A DNA stretch of 13,525 bases. It comes from Microbacterium sp. (GTDB lineage: Bacteria > Actinomycetota > Actinomycetes > Actinomycetales > Microbacteriaceae). Shown in pieces: positions 1-6,539 of the stretch. Position 1 is the first letter of the stretch; the number at the start of each line of letters is the position of its first letter. The notes under the pieces were generated by a model, which saw only the letters and a list, made by a program, of their open reading frames with translations, made no database searches and was not told the DNA's origin. The position numbers and the translations under genes were made by a program. Location: contig DQHP01000160.1 in assembly GCA_003524435.1 (NCBI GenBank), forward strand, positions 1 to 13,525. Reading direction: 5' to 3'.

Positions 1-350
1 TGCCAGAGCGGCGTGCACACATTCGCGGGGCGCTCGGGCCGGAAGATCGCGCGGCGGTGCTCGCAGGGGCATCGGCCTATGTCGCGACAAGCGCGCTTTC
101 GGCATGGCCGTGGCGTGCGATGGAGGCGATGGCGCTGAGTGTGCAGGTTGTCGCTGTCGACAGTGGTGTACACCGCGATGTGATCTCTGAGGGTGGCACT
201 CTGGTTGCTCTGGAAGAGCTTTCGGATGCTGTGACGGACGCCGTCGGCGCGGGCGCTCGACGCCTCAGTGTGATGGCGGGGGATCGTGCGCGCGCCTTCT
301 CCTGGGCCAGCTCCGCAGAGCGCGTCTGGTCTCTGCACGCTGATCTCTAG
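1..350 (+). CDS. Glycosyltransferase, GT-B type (family 1/4), C-terminal part only
   Basis: The reading frame is open from base 3 and ends at a TAG at 348-350, so the gene starts before the window; about 115 C-terminal residues are present. The fragment has the shape of the second Rossmann half of a GT4-like glycosyltransferase: a phrase on an exposed residue set (GASAYVATSAL), a Glu in the WPWRAMEAMAL stretch where these enzymes bind the donor nucleotide-sugar, then a VVAVDSGVHRDVI strand-turn and a closing helix ending FSWASSAERVWSLHADL. That ending (F-S-W-x-x-S-A) is typical of GT4 enzymes. The role would be to add a sugar to a lipid-linked glycan at the cytoplasmic membrane, which fits the neighbouring exporter and rhamnose genes. 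Donor and acceptor cannot be told. An upstream start codon and the N-terminal acceptor domain are outside the window. Confidence 0.8.
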   Translation, partial: PERRAHIRGALGPEDRAAVLAGASAYVATSALSAWPWRAMEAMALSVQVVAVDSGVHRDVISEGGTLVALEELSDAVTDAVGAGARRLSVMAGDRARAFSWASSAERVWSLHADL

Positions 351-362
351 GCCGCTCTGTCT

Positions 363-387
363 CGCTCCCTGAGCGTGTCGAAGGGGC
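363..387. repeat. REP-like imperfect palindrome
   Basis: Bases 367-386 read CCCTGAGCGTGTCGAAGGGG. This closely matches a short imperfect palindrome (CCCTGAGCCTGTCGAAGGG and its complement) that I remember as scattered through intergenic DNA of many high-GC bacteria, including Microbacteriaceae. It lies 13 bp after the stop of the preceding glycosyltransferase. The CCCT/AGGG ends could pair, so it may also work as a transcription end or mRNA-stabilising hairpin. I saw only this one copy in the window. The family assignment is from memory. Confidence 0.5.
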
Positions 388-395
388 GATCAATC

Positions 396-413
396 TACGC
401 GACACGCCGCGTA
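396..413. promoter_or_regulatory. Inverted repeat upstream of the FG-GAP gene
   Basis: TACGCG (396-401) and CGCGTA (408-413) form a perfect 6-bp inverted repeat separated by 6 bases, 60 bp ahead of the proposed ATG of the secreted propeller protein. It could be an operator half-site pair or a hairpin in the leader. The bases after it (TATCTATGCGTATTTATG) are AT-rich compared with the surroundings and may hold a promoter -10 region, but no clear -35 box is visible. Its function is not shown by the sequence. Confidence 0.3.
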
Positions 414-472
414 TCTATGCGTATTTATGAACCACAGTGGCATCATTGTGCAACTTCAGTCACACTAGTCCC

Positions 473-2908
473 ATGTCTCGACGTGTTACCCGCTCTTCGA
501 ACGTGCGCAGGATCTCCCGTTTCCTGACCGTTTTTGTCGCTGCCGTTGCTGTAGTGGTCAGTACTGTCGCGCCAGCGACTCTGGCCACAGCATCCGCTTC
601 GACCGGCTCCTCGACGTCGCTCACGCGCGTAGCGGCTGACCCGGCGCAGGCAGGCATCATTAAGACGTCGCTTGCTGGCTTCAACCCGGGCAACATCATG
701 AGTGATGCCGTGTTTACGAACAAGAGCACGATGTCTGAAGCGCAGATTCAGAGCTTTCTCAACGGCAAGGTCGCGAAGTGTCGGTCAGGGTACGTGTGTC
801 TGAAAGACCTGAAGACGACGTCGCAGTCCAAGGCGAAGGATTCTTACTGCGCGGCATACGCAGGCGCATCTGGTGAGACCGCGGCACGCATCATCTACAA
901 GGTTTCGCAGGCCTGCAACATGAACCCGCAGGTGTTGATCACCATGCTTCAGAAGGAGCAGGGCCTCGTAACACACACGTGGCCGAGCGATTGGCGCTTC
1001 AACAAGGCTATGGGGCAGGGCTGTCCAGATACCGCCCCTTGTAACATCGCGTACGCCGGCTTCTTCGCCCAGGTCTATGGCGCCGCGCGCCAGATGCAGG
1101 TCTACATGGAGGGCAAGTACTTCACGTGGTACAAAGCTGGCAAGACGTGGAACATCCTTTACCACCCGAACCGGAACTGCGGAACGTCACCTGTTTACAT
1201 CGCAAACAAGGCGACTGAGGCGCTCTACTACTACACCCCGTACCAGCCGAACGCTGCCGCGCTACGCGCGGGATACGGCACAGGTGACGGATGCTCGAGC
1301 TACGGTAACCGCAACCTCTACAACTACTTCACGGACTGGTTTGGGTCTACGCAGACAACAGGGCCGATTATCAAGCCGCCGGTGCTCACCGACATCAACT
1401 CGACGTCGTACGTCGTCGCGGCAGACGGTAAGGGAAATCTCTACGGTTACCCCTATACGAAGAGCACGTGGGGCAACTCGGTCAAGCTTGCATCGGGTCT
1501 GGGCGCGCTGAGCAACGTCTTTAGCGTGGGAGATCTTGACGGCGACGGGCGGCGCGACTTCATCGTGGTGAACTCGGCCGGAAAACCTTCGGTGCTCAAG
1601 GGCGGCGCGAAGACTGCTCTCGGGAAACCTGTGGCGCTAGCGGGGAACTGGGCAGGTGTGAAGTCGGTGCTTCCCGCTGGTGACTTTAACCGTGATGGCT
1701 TGGAAGACCTCTTCACGACCGATGACAAGGGGATTCTGTTTCTCCGCGCGGGGAACGGTTTCGGCGGGTTCAGCGCTGCGGTTTCCATCGGAGGTGGATG
1801 GTCTAGCATGACGCAGGTTATGTCCGGCCATGACTTCGACGGTGACGGCAATTCAGATCTTGTTGCCCGTGATCCGGCTGGCAACCTCAAGTTGTTCCCT
1901 GGAAACGGGAAGTCTGGCTGGGGCGCCACTGTGCAGATTGGCAATGGCTGGAACCCGATGACTAGCATCTTCACTCCGGGTGACTTCACTGGTGACGGCA
2001 ACGTCGATATTCTCGCCCACACAGCTAATGGAGTTCTTTACCTTTACAAGGGGTCGAAGGGCGGAAAGCTCACCAATGGTGGGGATGTCGGCACGTCGTG
2101 GCAAGCATTCACAGCGAAAGGCTCAGCGGGACTTAAGGTCAAACCCCTTCCTATGCTTCAGTCGGGGATCGGCAATGCGGATTCTGCGGGCGGAGTCGAC
2201 GTGGTTGCCGCAGACGGCACCGGCACTGCGTATCTTTATGGCGGCAACGGTAGCGGAGGCTGGAGCGGCAAGACCAAGATTGGAAGCGGTTGGAAGTCCA
2301 CGGACAAAATCGTCCACCTCGGTGATTTCGACCAATCGGGGTCAGCGGACTTCGCCAGAATTGACTCGTCGGGTCGGTTCATCATGCACTCGAACGTGAC
2401 TGGCAAGACCGTGCAGATCGGCACAGGATGGAGCCCGTTTACGCAGGTCTTTGGCGGGCTCGACTTCGATGGCGATCGTAAGACGGACGTCATAGCGATC
2501 CTCAAGAACGGTGACATGTATCTTTACCGTGGCAACGGCAAGGGGGGCTGGATCAGCACCACCGGTCAGCAAATTGGGGGCGGTTGGTCTGGCGTTTCGA
2601 ACGTCTTCTACGCCGGTGACTTTAATGGAGACGGCAAGGGCGATGTCATCGCGCGTTTCGGCGATGCACTGCGCCTCTACCCGCTGACGGGACGCAGCAA
2701 CTGGGGTAAGACTCAACAGATCGGACAGGGATGGTCATCGTTCCCGACGGTCTTTAGCCCCGGTGACTTCAACGGTGATGGACACACTGATGTGATGACG
2801 ATCAAGTCCAACGGCAGCTTGTATCTTTATCCGAGCAACGGCAAGGGGAGTTGGGGAACGCCCAAGCAAATCGGCCAGGAGTGGAACAAGATGAGTCCAA
2901 TCGGCTAA
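473..2908 (+). CDS. Secreted protein: lysozyme-like N-terminal domain plus FG-GAP/VCBS beta-propeller
   Basis: The protein has 811 residues from ATG 473. A GTG at 437 would add 12 residues; neither start has a clear Shine-Dalgarno, and 473 gives the more normal signal peptide (Arg-rich start, hydrophobic FLTVFVAAVAVVVSTVA, likely cleavage after ATASA). Residues about 65-295 form a domain rich in aromatics with eight cysteines. It contains a helix-E pattern (MNPQVLITMLQKEQG) like lytic transglycosylases and related glucosaminidases, so the Glu of KEQ is a candidate catalytic acid. The rest is a run of units about 50 residues long, each with a calcium-binding-type loop such as GDLDGDGRRD, GDFNRDGLED, HDFDGDGNSD, GDFTGDGNVD, GDFNGDGKGD and GDFNGDGHTD. 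There are eight recognisable loops plus one degenerate unit (GNADSAGGVD). It probably binds surface glycan or peptidoglycan outside the cell. Whether the N-domain is enzymatically active is unknown. Confidence 0.85.
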   Translation: MSRRVTRSSNVRRISRFLTVFVAAVAVVVSTVAPATLATASASTGSSTSLTRVAADPAQAGIIKTSLAGFNPGNIMSDAVFTNKSTMSEAQIQSFLNGKVAKCRSGYVCLKDLKTTSQSKAKDSYCAAYAGASGETAARIIYKVSQACNMNPQVLITMLQKEQGLVTHTWPSDWRFNKAMGQGCPDTAPCNIAYAGFFAQVYGAARQMQVYMEGKYFTWYKAGKTWNILYHPNRNCGTSPVYIANKATEALYYYTPYQPNAAALRAGYGTGDGCSSYGNRNLYNYFTDWFGSTQTTGPIIKPPVLTDINSTSYVVAADGKGNLYGYPYTKSTWGNSVKLASGLGALSNVFSVGDLDGDGRRDFIVVNSAGKPSVLKGGAKTALGKPVALAGNWAGVKSVLPAGDFNRDGLEDLFTTDDKGILFLRAGNGFGGFSAAVSIGGGWSSMTQVMSGHDFDGDGNSDLVARDPAGNLKLFPGNGKSGWGATVQIGNGWNPMTSIFTPGDFTGDGNVDILAHTANGVLYLYKGSKGGKLTNGGDVGTSWQAFTAKGSAGLKVKPLPMLQSGIGNADSAGGVDVVAADGTGTAYLYGGNGSGGWSGKTKIGSGWKSTDKIVHLGDFDQSGSADFARIDSSGRFIMHSNVTGKTVQIGTGWSPFTQVFGGLDFDGDRKTDVIAILKNGDMYLYRGNGKGGWISTTGQQIGGGWSGVSNVFYAGDFNGDGKGDVIARFGDALRLYPLTGRSNWGKTQQIGQGWSSFPTVFSPGDFNGDGHTDVMTIKSNGSLYLYPSNGKGSWGTPKQIGQEWNKMSPIG

Positions 2909-2945
2909 GCGAACGAAACTGGGATCGTGTAACCGCGTCCTTTCA

Positions 2946-2974
2946 GGTTCCGCGAACTTCCGGTTCGGTATACT
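2946..2974 (+). promoter_or_regulatory. Candidate promoter for the exporter operon, with a small hairpin in the spacer
   Basis: TATACT at 2969-2974 is a good -10 box (5 of 6 to consensus), 60 bp ahead of the permease start. At 17-bp spacing the -35 would be GGTTCC (2946-2951), a poor match, so an activator or alternative sigma factor may be needed if this is real. The spacer holds a 5-bp inverted repeat, CGAAC (2953-2957) and GTTCG (2963-2967), which could be an operator or the remnant of a terminator for the upstream gene; no T-run follows it. Confidence 0.4.
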
Positions 2975-3019
2975 CACCTCGGTGACTCGCGGGCTTCCCG
3001 GGCCGCGTACGGTACTCAG

Positions 3020-3024
3020 AAGGG
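3020..3024 (+). promoter_or_regulatory. Ribosome binding site deciding the TTG start of the permease
   Basis: AAGGG, within AGAAGGGCG, lies 9 bases ahead of TTG 3034. No in-frame ATG or GTG occurs near this point, and the next in-frame GTG is well inside conserved membrane sequence, so the TTG is the best start. Confidence 0.55.
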
Positions 3025-3033
3025 CGCATTGAC

Positions 3034-3912
3034 TTGAGTTTTGGCACGCCCATCGATCTCGGCGAGTTCGATGTTCCTGGCCGGGGCAGGGGAGTTTTAG
3101 ACGTCTTTCGCCGTCACTACCTGCTTCGATTGCTTGTCCGTAAGGGGACGGCCACTAGGTACCGCAACTCGGTACTGGGGTGGGTGTGGTCGTATGTGAA
3201 GCCGGCCGCGCAGTTCATCATCTATTACTTCGTGATGGGAATCATTCTCGATTTCCACCGAGGCATCGAGAACTTCCCTGTCTATCTTTTTTCTGGAATC
3301 GTTGCTGTCAATCTCTTCAACGAAGCGTTCGGGAACGCGACCACGTCGATCGTCGACAATCGAGCGCTGGTCAAGAAGATCTATCTACCGCGAGAATTGT
3401 TTCCCGTCGCGGCGATCATCGTCGCTTTTATTCATTTCCTGCCACAGCTCGCGATTCTGCTCATCGTCTGCCTGCTCGTCGGTTGGACTCCGACGCTCAT
3501 GGGTCTAGGCGGAATCCTCGTCGGACTGCTGATAGTCCTCGCGCTCGCTCTAGGACTGGGGCTGTTCTTCAGCGCGTTGAACGTGCGATTCCGGGATGCG
3601 CAGAACTTTGTTGAGTTAATCAAGATGTTCTCGACCTGGACGTCGCCGGTGCTGTACCCATGGATCATGGTTTACACGCAGCTTGAGAACCACTCGTGGA
3701 TATTTACCTTGTATACGTGGAATCCACTCACCGTGGCTGTTGAGCTTTTCCACGATGGTTTCTGGGCTGACACTACGACCGGAACCGGAGATGAGTTTTT
3801 CCCTGGGTTTGGCACGGCGCTTCTGATCGCAGCGATCATTTGCGTGGGGATGCTCCTCATCGGCCAGCTCGTGTTCCGTCGGCTCGAGCGCTCTTTTGCA
3901 CAGGACCTGTGA
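3034..3912 (+). CDS. wzm: ABC-2 type polysaccharide exporter, permease (Wzm-like)
   Basis: This 292-residue membrane protein is the normal length for the ABC-2 permeases that export O-antigen, teichoic acid or other lipid-linked glycans. After a cytoplasmic start with a basic coupling-helix-like segment (VFRRHYLLRLLVRKGTATRYRNSVLG) come about six hydrophobic spans, roughly residues 50-73, 82-100, 122-148, 155-182, 200-215 and 260-282. The phrases YRNSVLGWVWSYVKP, the NEAFGNAT region, KKIYLPRELFPV and the RFRDAQNF loop are hallmarks of this family. It begins with TTG and its stop TGA overlaps the ATG of the ATPase by one base, so the two are translated together. It would form a homodimeric channel with the ATPase at the cytoplasmic membrane. 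The substrate is inferred from context to be a rhamnose-containing glycan; the sequence alone does not tell teichoic-acid from polysaccharide export. Confidence 0.93.
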   Translation: MSFGTPIDLGEFDVPGRGRGVLDVFRRHYLLRLLVRKGTATRYRNSVLGWVWSYVKPAAQFIIYYFVMGIILDFHRGIENFPVYLFSGIVAVNLFNEAFGNATTSIVDNRALVKKIYLPRELFPVAAIIVAFIHFLPQLAILLIVCLLVGWTPTLMGLGGILVGLLIVLALALGLGLFFSALNVRFRDAQNFVELIKMFSTWTSPVLYPWIMVYTQLENHSWIFTLYTWNPLTVAVELFHDGFWADTTTGTGDEFFPGFGTALLIAAIICVGMLLIGQLVFRRLERSFAQDL

Positions 3913-4664
3913 TGTCACAAATTACTTCTGAAACAACAGGTAGGGCGAGCATTGTCGTCGACCATGTCACCAAACGATTCGTCAAACGAAACACGCACTC
4001 CTTTAAAGAAGCATTCGTCGGCTGGATCCGGGGCAAGAAAGTACGCTCTGATAAGTTCACTGCTCTGGAGGACCTGAGCTTCCAAATCGGTGAGGGCGAG
4101 TCCGTCGCCGTGATGGGCATGAACGGCTCAGGTAAATCCACGACTCTAAAGCTGATCTCCGGTGTGCTCGAGCCAGATGAAGGACGCGTTTACACCCGTG
4201 GCAGGGTGGCCGGCCTTATTGAGGTGGGAGCGGGGTTTCATCCTGATCTTTCCGGTCGCGAAAACGTCTATCTCAATGCGGCCATTCTTGGAATGAACAA
4301 GGAAGAGATCGACGCACGGTTCGACCAGATTGTCGAGTTCTCCGAGATCGGAGAGTTCATCGATCAGGAGGTCAAGCACTACTCATCCGGCATGTTCATG
4401 CGTCTGGCTTTCTCCGTTGCGATTCACGTCGAGTTGGATGTCTTACTCGTAGACGAAGTGCTCTCCGTCGGCGATGCGCCGTTCCGGGAGAAATGTTCGG
4501 CGAAGATTAAAGAGCTCACCGCCCAGGGCGTGACGATGCTGGTCGTTAGCCACAGCGTGAACATGGTCAAAGATCTTTGCGAACGCGGCATCGTCATCAA
4601 GAAGGGCAAGAAGATCTTCGACGGCCCGATCGCCGACGCTGTGGAGGTGTTGAACAAGCGATGA
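3912..4664 (+). CDS. wzt: ABC-type polysaccharide exporter, ATP-binding protein (Wzt-like, short form)
   Basis: The protein has 250 residues from ATG 3912, which overlaps the permease stop (TGATG). The frame is open further upstream, but those starts lie inside the permease and lack family similarity. It has all the parts of an active ATPase: Walker A GMNGSGKST (69-77), signature YSSGM (157-161; the variant usual in Wzt/TagH-type exporters instead of LSGGQ), Walker B VLLVDE (177-182) and H-loop His214 (VVSHS). The GLIEVGAGFHPDLSGREN stretch after Walker A is characteristic of polysaccharide exporters. The protein stops soon after the nucleotide-binding domain, so it lacks the C-terminal beta-sandwich that recognises glycan ends in E. 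coli O9a Wzt. It powers export with the permease. The ATG of the next gene overlaps its stop (ATGA). Confidence 0.93.
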   Translation: MSQITSETTGRASIVVDHVTKRFVKRNTHSFKEAFVGWIRGKKVRSDKFTALEDLSFQIGEGESVAVMGMNGSGKSTTLKLISGVLEPDEGRVYTRGRVAGLIEVGAGFHPDLSGRENVYLNAAILGMNKEEIDARFDQIVEFSEIGEFIDQEVKHYSSGMFMRLAFSVAIHVELDVLLVDEVLSVGDAPFREKCSAKIKELTAQGVTMLVVSHSVNMVKDLCERGIVIKKGKKIFDGPIADAVEVLNKR

Positions 4665-6256
4665 AGGTCAGCCGCGACAAAATCGTCCTTGATCCGTTTT
4701 CAGTTGAGGATGCGGAGGTCGTCGACGTGCGTTTCGATGGACACCGTGTCTGGTCAGCGTCAGTGCCGTATGCAACCGACGGTGAGATCGCACTGACCTG
4801 GCCGAAGGCGTTACGCACGCGACTGGTCGGATCGACAACGGTGACCGTGACGGACAGCGTCACCCAACGCATGATGGACACCGCCGTCGATGTGCGCTTC
4901 ACACGGAAGCGTGAACGGCTCGAACTCGTGGATGGCCGCGGTCGCTGGCTAGCAATGACGAAGTGGGATCGCCTGGGGCCCGTGCTGGACGGGCGTGACG
5001 ACGACCTCGGAGCGACCCTCCTGGTGAACGGTAAGCTGCTCGTGGACGACCTCGAAGCGGCGGGGCACGAGACGTACATCGTCGGCGGTACGCTGCTCGG
5101 TGTCGTCCGTGACGGCGGGCTCCTACCTCACGACGACGACCTCGACCTCGCTTTTTATTGTCACGCGGAGAATGCGCTGGATATCGGCCTCGAGTCATAT
5201 CGAATGGAGCGTATGCTGCAGCAACGCGGGTACACCGTGATTCGACACAGCCTCGCGCACCTCGAGATCGAGTTCTTCAACGATGCCGGTGAGCCGGACC
5301 ACTACATCGATATCTTCACTGGTTTCTTCCGTGACGGGCTGTACTGCCAACCCTTCGCGCTACGCGGAGAGGAAGTTCGCCCTGAAGATCTTCTACCGAC
5401 ACATCCGCGTGACGTGGAAGGCGTCGATCTGCCGGAGCCAGCGAATCCCGAGGCATGGTTGTCGTACGCGTACGGACCAGGCTGGCGCGTTCCCGACCCA
5501 ACGTTCAAGTTCATCTCGCCGAAGTCGACCCTCAACCGGTTTGAAGCTTGGTTTGGGGTCTTCAATCGTGGCCGCGTCTACTGGGATAAGCGCTACCTTG
5601 AGTATGAACGGGCGATCGGTTTCGGCGATGCCAACAGACCGATGCGGCGATTCCTGCGCGATCTCCCGGCGAACGCGCGAATTTTAGATCTCGGCTGCGG
5701 CGACGGTCGCTGGGCAACCGAGATGTCGGCGGCCGGGCATCGTGTCACGGCAGTCGACTACAGCCATGAGGCTCTACGTGTCGCCCGCGCTAGTGACGTA
5801 GAAGATCGTGTCGATTTTCGATATTTGAACATCAACGACCGCGCAGCATTGTTCGAACTGGGTTCCTGGATGCTCGGTACGGGAGATGAATGGTGCGTCT
5901 TCGCGCATCACACGCCGCAGGCGCTCACCAGGGGGAACCGGCAGAACCTCTTCCTCTTCTTCGACTTGGTGCTGCGGGGGCGCGGCTTTGCCGACATTAT
6001 CTCTGATGAGACTCTGAGCGCTGTTTACGAACGAGGAAAGCCATCCACCTGGCATCTGCCGTTGGCGTGGATGTTGCGAGAGGCAGAGGGGCATCCGCTT
6101 GATCTTCGACGCATAGACTCATGGAAACGGCGCGACGGCCGGCATTTTCGACGTACCAATAACGTACGCGTACGGCGGACGACGGGGCGTATCGAGGCCG
6201 GGGACCGGGCATACATACGCGCGCGAAACGAGCGCGAAAAGCAGAATAGGGAGTGA
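4661..6256 (+). CDS. Fusion of LicD-family phosphotransferase and class I SAM-dependent methyltransferase
   Basis: The protein has 531 residues from ATG 4661, which overlaps the ATPase stop by 4 bases (ATGA). Three parts can be seen. Residues 1-90 are strand-rich and I do not recognise them. Residues about 115-300 are LicD/fukutin-like: GGTLLGVVRDGG (142-153), HDDDLDLAF (157-165) and DHYIDIF (213-219) supply the Gly-Gly and Asp residues of this metal-dependent nucleotidyltransferase fold. LicD enzymes transfer a phospho-alcohol (choline, ribitol, glycerol) from a CDP donor to a sugar. Residues about 305-500 are a Rossmann methyltransferase with YWDKRY, the SAM-binding LDLGCGDGR (342-350) and acidic Asp366 in VTAVDYS. 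The C-terminus is basic. Together these suggest adding and methylating a phosphate-linked cap on the exported glycan, in the cytoplasm before export. The donor could be made by the IspD/TarI-like enzyme at 8402-9106. Specificity is inferred; both domains look intact. Confidence 0.85.
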   Translation: MKVSRDKIVLDPFSVEDAEVVDVRFDGHRVWSASVPYATDGEIALTWPKALRTRLVGSTTVTVTDSVTQRMMDTAVDVRFTRKRERLELVDGRGRWLAMTKWDRLGPVLDGRDDDLGATLLVNGKLLVDDLEAAGHETYIVGGTLLGVVRDGGLLPHDDDLDLAFYCHAENALDIGLESYRMERMLQQRGYTVIRHSLAHLEIEFFNDAGEPDHYIDIFTGFFRDGLYCQPFALRGEEVRPEDLLPTHPRDVEGVDLPEPANPEAWLSYAYGPGWRVPDPTFKFISPKSTLNRFEAWFGVFNRGRVYWDKRYLEYERAIGFGDANRPMRRFLRDLPANARILDLGCGDGRWATEMSAAGHRVTAVDYSHEALRVARASDVEDRVDFRYLNINDRAALFELGSWMLGTGDEWCVFAHHTPQALTRGNRQNLFLFFDLVLRGRGFADIISDETLSAVYERGKPSTWHLPLAWMLREAEGHPLDLRRIDSWKRRDGRHFRRTNNVRVRRTTGRIEAGDRAYIRARNEREKQNRE

Positions 6257-6260
6257 GCAT

Positions 6261-6503
6261 ATGCGGAGATTGCTGAGAAAGTTCGCGAGTGTGATTGCGC
6301 CGACAGCCTATGACAAGCTGCAGCGCTTCGACCCGGACAAGCCCGTTCCCACCGCTGGCGAAGTTTCGGAGGACCTTAAGGCTCGAGTCTCCGACCTTGA
6401 GCAGCAGCTGAAAGAGATGCGACAGGACAATCGTCGGGTGGCTGAGCTCTACGACATGGTCTTCGAACGTATGCGTCAGGACAACCCGCTGGTACAGAAG
6501 TAG
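6261..6503 (+). CDS. Small coiled-coil protein, last gene of the exporter operon
   Basis: The protein has 80 residues. The start ATG lies 4 bases after the stop of the LicD-methyltransferase gene and has a good ribosome site, AGGGAG at 6248-6253. Residues 1-22 (MRRLLRKFASVIAPTAYDKL) are basic and amphipathic and could lie on the membrane. A Pro-containing linker follows, then a helix with heptad-like hydrophobics from about 34 to 72 (LKARVSDLEQQLKEMRQDN, then RRVAELYDMVFERM), predicted to be a coiled coil. There are no cysteines or enzyme motifs. I recall similar small actinobacterial proteins ending in an RVAELYD-type segment (possibly the family called DUF6752), but this is from memory and unchecked. 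Its position in the operon suggests it works with the exporter or the LicD-methyltransferase, perhaps as a scaffold or spacer. No function is established. Confidence 0.75.
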   Translation: MRRLLRKFASVIAPTAYDKLQRFDPDKPVPTAGEVSEDLKARVSDLEQQLKEMRQDNRRVAELYDMVFERMRQDNPLVQK

Positions 6504-6516
6504 TAACGCATTATCA

Positions 6517-6539
6517 TCAGCGGTGGCGACTCTCGCTGA
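6517..6539. terminator. Possible shared hairpin between converging operons
   Basis: TCAGCG (6517-6522) and CGCTGA (6534-6539) form a 6-bp stem with an 11-base loop, covering the last codons of the leftward glycosyltransferase and lying just after the rightward coiled-coil gene. No T-run follows on either strand, so this is a weak candidate. Converging transcription in the 13-bp gap may itself end both messages. Confidence 0.25.

Noticed and set aside
437..472. GTG 437 as the start of the secreted propeller protein
   Set aside because: It has no ribosome site and would give an overlong n-region before the signal peptide; ATG 473 gives a normal one. The choice is not certain.
1453..2022. Leftward open frame opposite the propeller repeats
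   Set aside because: It mirrors the repeated calcium loops of the real gene (repeated Pro-Ser-Pro-Ser-Lys) and has no start signal or family features.
1530..2800. Regularly spaced similar segments that might suggest a CRISPR or DNA repeat array
   Set aside because: The spacing of about 150 bp corresponds to 50-residue protein units in one open frame, and the DNA copies have diverged; these are protein repeats.
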